Shown here: positions 51,032-60,264 of the stretch, one piece after another
How positions within the stretch are numbered: the stretch's first letter is position 1
Layout of the letters: the number at the start of each line of letters is the position of its first letter
Source: Knoellia sp031844405
GTDB lineage: Bacteria > Actinomycetota > Actinomycetes > Actinomycetales > Dermatophilaceae
Direction: 5' to 3'
Length of the DNA: 64,000 nt
Assembly (NCBI GenBank): GCA_031844405.1
Contig: JAUZVC010000005.1
Coordinates: 1-64,000 of the forward strand
Translations under genes and position numbers: made by a program
The notes under the pieces: generated by a model
Seen by the model: only the letters and a program-made list of their open reading frames with translations
Databases searched by the model: none
What the model was told of the DNA's origin: nothing

Positions 51032-51792
51032 GCGGGCACCGTGCCGGGGTCCACGCCGAAGTTGTTGACCTGCGCGTCGTCGATGTCCCGGCCCGTGCCG
51101 TAGTTCTGGAGCGCGATGAGGGTGTTGGACAGGACGGTGAGCACCCGCAGGACGTTGACGACGGCGTAGCAGCCCTTGACGAAGCTGTTGATCGCCATGA
51201 GGACCCGGCGGATCGCGTTGTAGCCGCGCTGGATGAGGCTCCAGTACTTGCGGATGCTCGTGGCGATCTTGGCGCCGCCGACGAGCCAGCCGGGGCCGGG
51301 GATCGACGCGCACGCGGCGAGGAAGGTGATCTCGTCGACGATGAAGCCGATGATCGTCGCGATCGTGCTCGCCACCGACTTCGTGATGTCGATGAGCGCC
51401 CCGACGAGGCGGCCGATCTGGTCGCAACCGGTGCCGTACTTCGTGTAGTTGTCCTCGAGCGTGCCCATCCGCTCCCGGAAGGCGACGGCCGAGGGACCGG
51501 TCCACTCCGTCGTCGAGGTCTTGAGGGCGCCGAAGTTCCTGCCGACGCCGTTGCAGGCGATCTCGGTGCGCCCCCAGGCGTCCTTGGCCTTGCTCAGCTG
51601 GTTCCAGTCGCCGGCGATCGGCTTGACGAGCTCCTCGATGGGGCTCACCCCGAACGCCTTGCGGATGAACCAGAGGATCGGCCGCAGCACGAGCCCCGAA
51701 CTCGCCTCGAGGTCCTCGACGAAGTTGCCCTCGTCGCTCGCCGGCGGCACGAGCGCGCTCGACGCGTCCACCTGCTCCGCGATGGTGCTCAC
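51028..51792 (-). CDS. WXG-like type VII-associated protein with membrane segment
   Basis: This 254-residue protein's middle part has TEIACNGVGRNFGALKTSTT and then EWTGPSAVAFRERMGTLEDN, a WXG100-like helix-turn-helix with WTG as the turn. A hydrophobic region follows (ITKSVASTIATIIGFIVDEI, ITFLAACASIPGPGWLVGGA) and a Cys-containing helical tail. The GTG at 51792 overlaps the upstream stop. Fusion of a WXG-like domain to a hydrophobic region is seen in type VII effectors such as pore-forming or polymorphic toxins, but no toxin domain is recognised here. Confidence 0.72.
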   Translation of the reverse strand: MSTIAEQVDASSALVPPASDEGNFVEDLEASSGLVLRPILWFIRKAFGVSPIEELVKPIAGDWNQLSKAKDAWGRTEIACNGVGRNFGALKTSTTEWTGPSAVAFRERMGTLEDNYTKYGTGCDQIGRLVGALIDITKSVASTIATIIGFIVDEITFLAACASIPGPGWLVGGAKIATSIRKYWSLIQRGYNAIRRVLMAINSFVKGCYAVVNVLRVLTVLSNTLIALQNYGTGRDIDDAQVNNFGVDPGTVPA

Positions 51793-52868
51793 CACTGTCC
51801 TCCGTTCCTGTTGGCCCACTGGGCCGAGTCGTCGTTCGACGGCCCGTCGATGGAGTCGTTGACGTCACCGCGCAGGTCGGCGGCCTCCTGGCCGTGCTGC
51901 CACGTGTTGACGACTCCCTCGCCGGTGCTGATCAGTGCGCCGGGCAGGCCCACCGCCCGCTGCGCCGCACCGAAGGTCTGGTCGGCGTCCCACGTCGTGC
52001 CGCGGCCGTCGGTGGGCGCCGGGTTGCGGTACTGGCTCTCGCGCTCCTGGCGCATGTCGTCCGCGGTGAACGAGCTGTTGCCGGTCGTGTCGGCGCCGTT
52101 GCGCCGGTCGGCCTCGGCCCAGTCCACGCGTTCCCAGAAGTCCTCGCGCGCCTGCTGGCGGTCGCGGGTCCAGCCGTCCTCGCGGGCGCGCCGGGCGTCC
52201 TCCTCGGTCCACGAGTCGTTGCCGCCGGTGTTGCGCGCGTTGTGGTCGGCGGCGGCGCGCGTGTCCCAGCGGTTCGTCACGCTGTCGTAGAGGCGCTTGT
52301 TCATCGCGTACTCGCGCCACTTGGCCGGGTTGAGGCTGTCGGGGTACTCAGGCGGCTTCGGCGCCTCGAGCCCCGGGCCGAACGGTCCCAGGCTGCGCAC
52401 CTTGTCGGCGTAGCTCAGCGCGTTCGTCGTCCCGGACAGGCCCTGCTTGGTGTACTTCCACCAGCTGTTGTCGCCCGACGGCGCGTTCGCGACCGAGGCG
52501 CCGGGACGCGGCGCCGGTCCGTCACCGGGGGCGCGGTAGGGCGGCGGGGTCTCCCCCGCAGCGCGCATCCTCGCAGCCATGCGGTCGTATGCCGCCCGGT
52601 CCTGTCGTAGGTACTCCGCCTTGGTCCCGTTCATCGTCGTCGTGCAGTTCTCGGAGATCGACCGGCCCTGACCGGTGCCGGTGTCGGCGATCGTGTAGGC
52701 GCGGTCGTAATGGCCCTGCAGCGGCGCGACGGCGAGGCCGGTGAAGCCGTTGCCGGCGTTGCAGTTGGTCTGCACGTAGGTCTGGACCCTGCCCAGGTGC
52801 CCCGTCTGGAGCCGGAACACCCCGTTCACCGTGTCCAGCTGGCTGATCTCCACCCTGAAGTCGTTCAC
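51789..52868 (-). CDS. Large acidic candidate type VII substrate
   Basis: This 359-residue soluble protein's first 100 residues are helical (VEISQLDTVNGVFRLQTGHL, YLRQDRAAYDRMAARMRAAG), compatible with a type VII targeting domain. The remainder is rich in Asp, Arg, Asn and Trp with repeated REDxW/WxxxD patterns (SWTEEDARRAREDGWTRDRQ) and ends DSAQWANRNGGQW. No known enzymatic domain is seen. The GTG at 52868 has a GAGGGGGAG site. It heads the leftward three-gene operon, and the upstream gap carries a GGGGAG-CTCCCC palindrome shared with the eccD promoter. Confidence 0.72.
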   Translation of the reverse strand: MNDFRVEISQLDTVNGVFRLQTGHLGRVQTYVQTNCNAGNGFTGLAVAPLQGHYDRAYTIADTGTGQGRSISENCTTTMNGTKAEYLRQDRAAYDRMAARMRAAGETPPPYRAPGDGPAPRPGASVANAPSGDNSWWKYTKQGLSGTTNALSYADKVRSLGPFGPGLEAPKPPEYPDSLNPAKWREYAMNKRLYDSVTNRWDTRAAADHNARNTGGNDSWTEEDARRAREDGWTRDRQQAREDFWERVDWAEADRRNGADTTGNSSFTADDMRQERESQYRNPAPTDGRGTTWDADQTFGAAQRAVGLPGALISTGEGVVNTWQHGQEAADLRGDVNDSIDGPSNDDSAQWANRNGGQW

Positions 52869-52979
52869 GACTCCCCCTCACCACGTCGTCGGTCCGTCCA
52901 ACGTAGTGAGCGCATGCCGGGAGGGCGATGGGGAGCACTCCCCGCAGCCTGGGTCGGTGGGCGCGACGAAGCCCCTCGG
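52869..52979 (-). promoter_or_regulatory. Promoter region with GGGGAGCACTCCCC palindrome
   Basis: Between the eccC stop and the leftward substrate operon lie a perfect palindrome (52930-52943) and, on the minus strand, a TACGTT at about 52905-52900 that may be the -10 element. The palindrome would fall near the -35 region. Confidence 0.55.
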
Positions 52980-55900
52980 TCAGCTGTGCTTGGCGGGGTG
53001 CCAGGCGAGCTGCACGACCTGGTTGCCGTTGTCGCGCGTCACGAGACGACCACGGCCGGCCGGCTGGAGCGAGCCCCGGACGTTGCCGACGAGGGCGCCC
53101 TCGTCGGGCGGGGTGCTCAGCTGGATGCCGGGGCTCGCGAGGTCGCGCAGCGCCTGGAGCACCGGCTCGTAGCTCGCTCGCGACGCACCACCGGAGCGGC
53201 GGGTGACGACGAGGTGGAGACCGACGTCCGTGGCCTGCGCGAGCAGCGGCACGAGCGGGCGCAGCGGCGACCCCGACGAGGTGACGACGAGGTCGTAGTC
53301 GTCGACGAGGATGAACGCCTCCGAGCCCGACCACCACGAGCGCGAGCGCAGCTGCTCCGGCGTGACGTCCGGACCGGGCAGGCGCGTCCGCAGGAAGGCG
53401 GTGAGCCCCTCCATCTCGGCGGTGACCTGCTCCTCGGTCGTCATGTACTCGGCGAGGTGGTCCGGCGGCAGCTCGCCGAGCAGGGCCCGGCGGTAGTCGA
53501 CGACGAAGAGCTTGGCCTGGTCCGGCGTGTAAAGGCGCGCGACCTCGCTGGCGTAGCCGCGCAGCATCGCCGACTTGCCCGAGTCCGAGTCTCCGAAGAG
53601 GTAGAGGTGCGACTCCTCCGAGACGTCGACGCCGACGGGCTCGAGGTTGTTCTCGTCGATGCCGAGCAGGACGCGGCAGTCGCCCGGACCTGCCTGCTCG
53701 CGGATCGCCTCGAGGGTGATCCGCTCGGGCAGCAGCCGGAGCTTGGGGCCGCGGGGACCCTGCCACGCCGCCGAGACCTTGGCCACCATGTCGTCGACGC
53801 CCTCACCGAGGTCGTCCACGCGGCCCGAGTCGTCGATGCGCGGGATGCCCGAGAGGAAGTGGTGCTTCGTCGTCGTGATGCCCCGGCCGGGGCGGCCCTT
53901 GGGCACGTTGGCGGCGACCCGGCGGTCGATCTCGGAGTCGCCCGGGTCACCGAGCCCGAGCTCGACCCGGGTGCCGAGGACGTCGCGGATCTGCATCCGG
54001 AAGTCCATCCAGCGCGACGTCGTGATGACGACGTGGATGCCGAAGGTGAGACCGCGACCGGCGATGGCACTGATCGACTGCTCGAGCTCGTCGAACTCGG
54101 CACGGATCGTCGGCCACCCGTCGACGACGAGGAAGACGTCGCCGTAGCCGTCGTCGGCGCGGCCCTCCGCGCGACGCCGCCGGTAGGTCTCGATCGAGTC
54201 GATCCCCTGCGAGCGGAAGTAGGCCTCGCGCTTGTCGATGATGCCGCTGATCTCGGCGACCGTGCGACGCACGACGTCGGGCTCGTTGCGGTTGGCGACA
54301 CCGGCGACGTGCGGGAGCGCGGCGAACGGGGTGAAGGTGCCACCGCCGAAGTCGAGGATGTAGAACTGCGTCTCGAGCGGTGTGGTCGTCAGCGCGATCG
54401 AGCTGACGAGCGTGCGGGCGAACGTGCTCCGGCCGGTGCGCGGGCCACCGACGACGGCGACGTGACCCGCGGCCCCACCGAGGCCGAGGACGAAGATCTC
54501 GCGCCGCTGCTCCAGCGGACGGTCGACGATGCCCATCGGGAAGACATAGCTGCCGCGCTCGCGCCAACGCCGGCTCACGAGGCCGAGCTGCGGTTCGGGG
54601 GCGAGGTCGCCGAGGAGCTGGTCGAGCGAGTTCGGGACGTCGAGCGGCGGCAGCCACACCTGGTGGGCAGGCCGGCCCTTGCCCTTCATCCGCGAGACGG
54701 CGATGTCGAACACCGCGCGGGTCTCCTCCGGCTCGTTGGTCGGTGCGGGTGCCTCCTCGACGCGCTGCACCGCGGAGACCGCCCGGGTCGACGTGAACGG
54801 CAGCACCTGCATGGCCGTGCCACCCGACCCCACGGCTGAGCGCCGGCGACGACCCTTCGGAGGGCCCGAGACGTAGGCGGCCTTGAACTTGAGCAGGGTC
54901 GTCTGGTCGGGCTTGAGGTAGCCCAGGCCCGGGACGGGCGGCAGCTCGTAGGCGTCGGGCACGCCGATGACCGTGCGGGACTCACCGGCCGAGAAGGTCC
55001 GCAGACCGATCCGGTAGGAGAGGTGCGACTCGAGACCGCGCAGGCGTCCTTCCTCGAGGCGCTGAGACGAGAGCAGCAGGTGCATCGAGAGCGAGCGGCC
55101 CAGACGGCCGATGGCGACGAAGAGGTCGGCGAACTCGGGCTTGGCCGACAGCAGCTCGGAGAACTCGTCGGCGACGATGAGCAGCGCGGGCAGCGGCTCG
55201 AGGTCGGCGCCGGCAGCCCGGGCCTTCTCGTAGTCGGTGACGTTGGAGAAGTTGCCCGCCGACCGAAGCAGCTCCTGGCGGCGGGTCATCTCGCCCTGGA
55301 GCGCGTCCTGCATGCGCTCGACGAGGGTGAGCTCCTGACCGAGGTTGGTGATGACCGCGGACACGTGCGGCATGTCGGCCATGCCCGCGAAGGTCGCACC
55401 ACCCTTGAAGTCGACGAGGACGAAGTTGAGCTGCTCGGAGGAGTGCGTCATCGCGAGCGCGAGGACGAGCGTGCGCAGGAGCTCGGACTTGCCGGAGCCG
55501 GTGGCCCCGATGACGAGCCCGTGCGGGCCCATGCCCTGCTGGGCCGACTCCTTGATGTCGAGGGCGACGACCTGCCCGCTGCCGCCGACGCCGATGGGGA
55601 CGCGCAGCCGGTCGCGCTGCAGGCGGGGCCGCCACGCGGTCGCCGGGTCGAAGTCGCGGACGTCGCCGAGACCGAGGAGGTCGACGAGCTCGGTGCTGCT
55701 CGTCAGTGCGTCGCGGACCTCGACCTCGCCGCTGACGAACATCGGGGCGAGGCGGCGTGCCGTGGCCTCGGCCTCGGTGACGCTCATCTGGTCCGCGAGG
55801 CCCTTGGCGCCGCCACGACTGAGGCTGAGGATCTCGAAGGGGACCTGGCCCACCGGCATACCGGGTCGTGCGGCGTCGACCGCGAGCCGCAGGGTCGAGG

Positions 55901-56948
55901 TCGAGTCGAGCTCGCCCCACTGCTCCGGCAGGTCGAGCACGGTGACACCGAGCACACCGTCGTCGGTGACGAGCGGGTTGTGCCGCGGCAGTCGGGCACC
56001 GTCGACGATGACGAGGACGTGCGGCGCCGGGGGCTGCGCGCTGGGCCCGAAGCGCGGGCGGTCGGCGAGGTCGTCGGGGAGCAGCTCGAGCAGCTCGTCG
56101 ATCGACTCGGCGACGAGGCGCATCGGGCCCACGGCGTCACGCTCGCGAGGGCTGAGGGCGTGCGGGAGCCACTTGAGCCAGTCCCACTCCTCGCGAGCGT
56201 CGGGACCGACGAGCGCGGCGACGACGAGGGTCTCGGGCGAGTGCATGACCGCGGCGTTGACGACGAGGGCGCGGGCGAGCGCGCGCGCAGGACCGGCCTC
56301 GCCGGTGACCTGGACGCGCGCCCACGCGGGCAGCGACACCGAGGCGGGCAGGCCGTGCTGGACGCGGTGTGTCGTGAGGAGGCGGTGCAGGGCCGAGGCC
56401 GCCACAGGGTCGAGCTGGGCCAGCGGCGGTGTCTCGGCGGGCTCGAGGGTGAGGCACAGCGGTTGTGACGTCGTCCCCATGCGGACGTGGAGGAAGTCGT
56501 CGTCCTTGGGCAGCCGCTCCCACACGCGGCTCTTCTCCTCGGCGAGCAGCGGGAGCGACGCGGGGGCGGGGTAGTTCCACAGGCCGGCCTCGCGCTGCTT
56601 CGACGCGGCGTCACGGACGGTGCCGCGCACCTCGGCGAGGTAGGCGAGGTACTCGCGCCGGTTCGAGATGACCTCGGTCGTGTGCTGCTGGCGCTGGCGC
56701 ACCCCGCTCGCGAAGACGAAGCCGAGCGAGGCCACGAGGAACATGCCGGCGCCGATGATGCCGCGCGGGCCGGGTTGCGACAGCGCGACGAAGCCCATCG
56801 AGCCGACGCTGCCGAGCATCGGCACGGCCTGCATGAGGAGGTTGCTCAGCCCCTCGGCCGGGGTGATCTCGGGCGGCGGCTGCAGGACGATGCGTCCCGA
56901 CGGCACGGGAGGCGCCTCCTGGCGCGTGCCTCCGACTGTCGCGGTCAC
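52980..56948 (-). CDS. eccC: Type VII secretion FtsK/SpoIIIE ATPase EccC (fused a+b)
   Basis: This 1322-residue motor of the ESX system has two N-terminal membrane helices (LLMQAVPMLGSVGSMGFVAL, GIIGAGMFLVASLGFVFASG), a DUF domain and three ATPase domains. Walker A sequences are GATGSGKSELLR near residue 480 (with LNFVLVDFKGGATF), GGPRTGRSTFAR near 836, where Arg replaces the Walker Lys, and GDSDSGKSAMLR near 1119. Walker B-like segments LLIVADEFSELL, VFLVVDGWPTI and FILVDDYDLV follow each. The GTG at 56948 has GGGGAGGG upstream. EccC recognises C-terminal signals of WXG100 substrates and drives export. Confidence 0.93.
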   Translation of the reverse strand: MTATVGGTRQEAPPVPSGRIVLQPPPEITPAEGLSNLLMQAVPMLGSVGSMGFVALSQPGPRGIIGAGMFLVASLGFVFASGVRQRQQHTTEVISNRREYLAYLAEVRGTVRDAASKQREAGLWNYPAPASLPLLAEEKSRVWERLPKDDDFLHVRMGTTSQPLCLTLEPAETPPLAQLDPVAASALHRLLTTHRVQHGLPASVSLPAWARVQVTGEAGPARALARALVVNAAVMHSPETLVVAALVGPDAREEWDWLKWLPHALSPRERDAVGPMRLVAESIDELLELLPDDLADRPRFGPSAQPPAPHVLVIVDGARLPRHNPLVTDDGVLGVTVLDLPEQWGELDSTSTLRLAVDAARPGMPVGQVPFEILSLSRGGAKGLADQMSVTEAEATARRLAPMFVSGEVEVRDALTSSTELVDLLGLGDVRDFDPATAWRPRLQRDRLRVPIGVGGSGQVVALDIKESAQQGMGPHGLVIGATGSGKSELLRTLVLALAMTHSSEQLNFVLVDFKGGATFAGMADMPHVSAVITNLGQELTLVERMQDALQGEMTRRQELLRSAGNFSNVTDYEKARAAGADLEPLPALLIVADEFSELLSAKPEFADLFVAIGRLGRSLSMHLLLSSQRLEEGRLRGLESHLSYRIGLRTFSAGESRTVIGVPDAYELPPVPGLGYLKPDQTTLLKFKAAYVSGPPKGRRRRSAVGSGGTAMQVLPFTSTRAVSAVQRVEEAPAPTNEPEETRAVFDIAVSRMKGKGRPAHQVWLPPLDVPNSLDQLLGDLAPEPQLGLVSRRWRERGSYVFPMGIVDRPLEQRREIFVLGLGGAAGHVAVVGGPRTGRSTFARTLVSSIALTTTPLETQFYILDFGGGTFTPFAALPHVAGVANRNEPDVVRRTVAEISGIIDKREAYFRSQGIDSIETYRRRRAEGRADDGYGDVFLVVDGWPTIRAEFDELEQSISAIAGRGLTFGIHVVITTSRWMDFRMQIRDVLGTRVELGLGDPGDSEIDRRVAANVPKGRPGRGITTTKHHFLSGIPRIDDSGRVDDLGEGVDDMVAKVSAAWQGPRGPKLRLLPERITLEAIREQAGPGDCRVLLGIDENNLEPVGVDVSEESHLYLFGDSDSGKSAMLRGYASEVARLYTPDQAKLFVVDYRRALLGELPPDHLAEYMTTEEQVTAEMEGLTAFLRTRLPGPDVTPEQLRSRSWWSGSEAFILVDDYDLVVTSSGSPLRPLVPLLAQATDVGLHLVVTRRSGGASRASYEPVLQALRDLASPGIQLSTPPDEGALVGNVRGSLQPAGRGRLVTRDNGNQVVQLAWHPAKHS

Positions 56949-57087
56949 GAATTCCCTCCCCGAATGTGCTGTTGCGTGGGCCAACCTATCCGGTGGACCC
57001 GGCTCGCACGGAGGTGGAGCACCACCGCCGTCCGAAGCCGCCTATTCTTCGTGGTGACCGTGACGCAGGAGACGGAGGGGGGACGGT
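56949..57087. promoter_or_regulatory. Divergent region between eccC and the EccD-like gene
   Basis: On the minus strand a TAGGTT and on the plus strand a TATTCT are possible -10 elements for eccC and the 57088 gene. The GGGGAG palindrome seen at two other type VII promoters is absent. No other feature is seen. Confidence 0.4.
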
Positions 57088-58686
57088 ATGCCGGGTACGG
57101 ACACGTCCGCGGGGCTCCAGGTCAGCCTCAACGCCGGGGGTCGGCGCTACGACCTCGTCGTGCCCCACGGCGCCCGCGTCACCGACGTCCTCTCCGTCCT
57201 CGGCATCGCCTCGCGTGCCAACCCGCATGCCATCGCGACCCCCAGCGGCCGGGTCCTCGGCCCTCACGACGCCTTCGACGAGACCGTGCCGACCGGGACG
57301 ATCCTCTCGGTCGTCCCCGTGACGACCCACGCGGTGACCCGAGACATCCTCAACCTCGACCGTGGACGCAGCGCCGGCGGCGCCCGGTCGAGCGCACCCG
57401 CGGGCTCCGGGGGACGGCACCGCCCCGAGCCCGAGGGCCCGCCGTCCGTCTCCGACGTCGACGAGTCCACCCGCCGACGCGGCGAGGCACTGCCCTCCCC
57501 CGCGCCCGACGTCACGGGACCGCGATCGGCCCTGACCGTCCGGGAGGTCCGCCCGGGTCCGGTCGCCACGCCGGTGCCGTCGACGGCCTCCCAGCTCATC
57601 TGGCTCGCGGCCGCCCTCGGCGCCGTCATCAGCCTCGTTGCTGCCTGGAGCCTCGCGCTGGCCGCCGGACGGGGAGACGCGCCCGTCGTCTGGGGGGCGC
57701 CCGCCGCGTGGATGCCCGCCGCCGCCGCGGCCCTCCTCGTCGTCGGCGCGATGGGTCTGGCCGCTCTGGGCAACGACCGGGCTCACCGGTTCACGGCGGC
57801 GGCGACCGCGCCGGCGCTCGGTCTCGCCGCGGGGCTGTCGCTTCCCCTCCCGGACTCCCCCGGGCGCGAGTCGGTCGCCGTCGTCGTCGGCTGTGCCGTC
57901 GCCGTTCTCGCCCTGGCCGTGACGCGCTCGCGCGTGGCCGTCGAGTCGCCGGGCGACCGCACGGTCATGACCGCGATCGGCGGAATGGGGCTGCTCGTCG
58001 GGCTCGGCACGCTCCTCGACTGGCCGGGGCCCGCGATCGCCGCGGTCGTCACCGGCCTCGGCCCGCTCCTCATGCGCCTGCTGCCGACGACGAGCCTCAC
58101 CGTCGACGCCAACCAGCTCGTCGACACCGAGCGTCTCTCCACGACGATCTGGTCGGTGCGCGAGCGCGGCCTCGGCCGTCGCCGGCGGGTGACGCGCGGT
58201 GACATGCGCGAGCGCTTCGACGCGGCGCGCGAGATCGTCGCGATCGGCACGGCATACCTCTCGCTCACGACCGCGGTGGGTGGCTGGCTTCTCGTGACGT
58301 CGCCGTCCGGTGACGCCGTGACCCGCTGGGGGTCGTTCGCCGTGCTCGTCGTCGCCGCGCTGGCGTGCGGCTACCAGTCCCGGTCGGTGCGCGACCGCCT
58401 CCCCCGCTACAGCATGCTCGCCGCCTGCGCGTCGCTGCTGATGTCGGCCGGGTTCGCCCTGCTCGCCACCGGCTGGGCCGGGGCGACCGCGGTGCTCTTC
58501 CTCGTGGCGACGGCCATCGCGTGGGTCAGCGTGCTCAGCGCCACCGCGATCGTCCATGGTTACCGCTCCACCCGGATGTCCCGCTTCGCCGACGCCATCG
58601 AGACCGCCACCGTCGCGCTCTCGCTCCCGCTCGGGATCGTCGCCGCCGGTGGGGTGGAAGCGATCCGGCGGATGACCTCGGGCTGA
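57088..58686 (+). CDS. EccD-like membrane protein with ubiquitin-like N-terminus
   Basis: This 532-residue protein's residues 8-80 form a ubiquitin-like beta-grasp stretch (LQVSLNAGGRRYDLVVPHGA, PTGTILSVVPVTTH) as in EccD/YukD. An 80-residue Pro/Ser-rich linker is followed by about ten membrane helices (for example SQLIWLAAALGAVISLVAAW, AIGGMGLLVGLGTLLDWPGP and AVLFLVATAIAWVSVLSATA). This is the EccD layout, although the helices are diverged and a second, more typical eccD starts at 63373. It may be a specialised second channel-scaffold subunit. The ATG at 57088 has GGAGGGGGG upstream; a hairpin overlaps its stop. Confidence 0.75.
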   Translation: MPGTDTSAGLQVSLNAGGRRYDLVVPHGARVTDVLSVLGIASRANPHAIATPSGRVLGPHDAFDETVPTGTILSVVPVTTHAVTRDILNLDRGRSAGGARSSAPAGSGGRHRPEPEGPPSVSDVDESTRRRGEALPSPAPDVTGPRSALTVREVRPGPVATPVPSTASQLIWLAAALGAVISLVAAWSLALAAGRGDAPVVWGAPAAWMPAAAAALLVVGAMGLAALGNDRAHRFTAAATAPALGLAAGLSLPLPDSPGRESVAVVVGCAVAVLALAVTRSRVAVESPGDRTVMTAIGGMGLLVGLGTLLDWPGPAIAAVVTGLGPLLMRLLPTTSLTVDANQLVDTERLSTTIWSVRERGLGRRRRVTRGDMRERFDAAREIVAIGTAYLSLTTAVGGWLLVTSPSGDAVTRWGSFAVLVVAALACGYQSRSVRDRLPRYSMLAACASLLMSAGFALLATGWAGATAVLFLVATAIAWVSVLSATAIVHGYRSTRMSRFADAIETATVALSLPLGIVAAGGVEAIRRMTSG

Positions 58687-58695
58687 GGTCATCCG
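58669..58695. terminator. Bidirectional hairpin overlapping the EccD-like stop
   Basis: Eleven-bp arms CGGATGACCTC/GAGGTCATCCG have a 5-nt loop that includes part of the stop codon (58684-58686). It separates convergent genes ending at 58686 and 58720. Confidence 0.7.
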
Positions 58696-58719
58696 CCGGA
58701 ACGCGTCGTCGCTCCGGTC

Positions 58720-60264
58720 CTACTCCCAGACCTGAGGGCTGGACTCCTCGGTCCCGTCGAACCAGGTCTCCTCGTCCTCGTGGGTGAGGTGGTCGGTGTC
58801 GACCACGCCGTCTCGCTCGGTGCGCGACCCACGGGCACCGGCCGTGCCCGCCGCCGCCGAACCGCTGCGACCCGAGGCGTTGCCGCGAGCTGCCGGACCG
58901 TTGCGACCGGCGGCTCCGCTGCGCGCTCCGCCCTTGGCGGCCTGCCCCGACCCCGGCACTGCGCTGCCGCCACGACCGTCGAGCTTGGGCACGCCGTAGC
59001 GGCCGGAGCCGCTGGCGCCCTTGACGGATGACCCGCGGGCCGACGTCGCCGCGCGGCCCTGCCCTCCGCCGGGGATGACCTGACCGCCTCGTCCTCCGAC
59101 ACCACCGGAGCGGACGGCAGAGGAGCCGCCCCGCCCACCGGCGCCGGTCGACCGGCCCTGGGTTCCGGACGCCGAGACGACTCCCGAGCCACCGCGGCCA
59201 CCGGGCAGGCCACCACCGCGACCACCGAACATGCCACCACCACGGCCACCGAGGATGCCGCCGATGCCCGCGGCACCGGCACCCACGCCTCCGGCGGCGA
59301 TCGAGCCGGCGCCCATGCCGCCGCCACCACCGCCACCGGCCCCGCCGGGCGCGCCGGTCATCGGAGTCCCGGTGGTGCCGGTCGTGCCGGTCACGTCGCC
59401 GTCGGAGCTGATCGGGTCGAGCTCGTGGTCCGGGTCCGGGCCCTCCGGGTCGCCGATCGTGATCTCCTCCGGCTCCTCCGGGTTCGGGATCGGGATCTCC
59501 TCGCCGCCCGGGTCGCCGCCGGGGTCGGTGGGGTGGACGTCGTAGACGGGCTGGCCGGAGGAGCCGACCTGGTAGCCACCACTGGTGGACGGCGTCGACG
59601 TCCCCGTGGGGTAGTTCGTGCTCGGGCCGGGACCGCTCGGCGAGTAGGGCGTCTCGGACCTCGTCTTCGTGTCGATCGGCATGGTGCCCGTCGCGGTCCG
59701 CGTGTCGGCGCCGAGCTGGTCGAGGACCTTCTTGGCGGCCTGGTTGCGCTGCTCCCAGAGCGCGTCCTCGGCCGCGGCCGCCGCCTCGGCGTCGGGGACG
59801 CTGTACTTCTCGCGGTTCTCAGCCGTCGGGAGGTAGGGAGCGGGCAGGCGTGTGTGGTCGGCCGGGTCGACGTAGGTCGAGATGCTCGCGACGTCGGAGT
59901 ACCACGCCGCCTTGGCGTCGCTGATCGCCTGGTGGACCTGTCCGAGGCTGGTGTCGACCTCACCGACCTTGGTCGCGTGGCCGTCGAGCGTCGTGCCCAG
60001 CTTCTCGAGGCTCGCCAGCGCGGCCTCGGCCGCAGGCCCTTGCCAGCCCTTGCCACCATCGCTCGGCGTCTGCAGCTCGGTACGCACCTGCTGGACGTCC
60101 TTGGCGAGGTTCTCGAGCTGGGTCTTGGCGGCGCGCCAGTCCTCCTGGGTGAGGAAGATCGTCGACGTGCTCGTCGAGAAGACCTTGAAGAGCTGACGCT
60201 CGTAGTGCTTGGCCTTGGGGCTGAGCGTGGGGCCGCCCCCACCGCCGTCAGCGATCAACACCAT
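58720..60264 (-). CDS. Large Gly-rich type VII substrate candidate
   Basis: This 514-residue protein has a helical N-terminal domain (about 1-180; FLTQEDWRAAKTQLENLAKD, GWQGPAAEAALASLEKLGTT), with a WQG turn in the helical hairpin, like a WXG/PPE-type targeting domain. A Pro/Asp/Gly middle and a long Gly/Arg/Ser-rich part (GGRGGGMFGGRGGGLPGG and similar) follow. The end is a conserved-looking acidic tail (EDEETWFDGTEESSPQVWE). No enzyme domain is seen. The ATG at 60264 has AAGGAG upstream and lies 17 nt inside the mycosin gene. It is probably an exported structural or effector protein of the ESX system. Confidence 0.72.
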   Translation of the reverse strand: MVLIADGGGGGPTLSPKAKHYERQLFKVFSTSTSTIFLTQEDWRAAKTQLENLAKDVQQVRTELQTPSDGGKGWQGPAAEAALASLEKLGTTLDGHATKVGEVDTSLGQVHQAISDAKAAWYSDVASISTYVDPADHTRLPAPYLPTAENREKYSVPDAEAAAAAEDALWEQRNQAAKKVLDQLGADTRTATGTMPIDTKTRSETPYSPSGPGPSTNYPTGTSTPSTSGGYQVGSSGQPVYDVHPTDPGGDPGGEEIPIPNPEEPEEITIGDPEGPDPDHELDPISSDGDVTGTTGTTGTPMTGAPGGAGGGGGGGMGAGSIAAGGVGAGAAGIGGILGGRGGGMFGGRGGGLPGGRGGSGVVSASGTQGRSTGAGGRGGSSAVRSGGVGGRGGQVIPGGGQGRAATSARGSSVKGASGSGRYGVPKLDGRGGSAVPGSGQAAKGGARSGAAGRNGPAARGNASGRSGSAAAGTAGARGSRTERDGVVDTDHLTHEDEETWFDGTEESSPQVWE

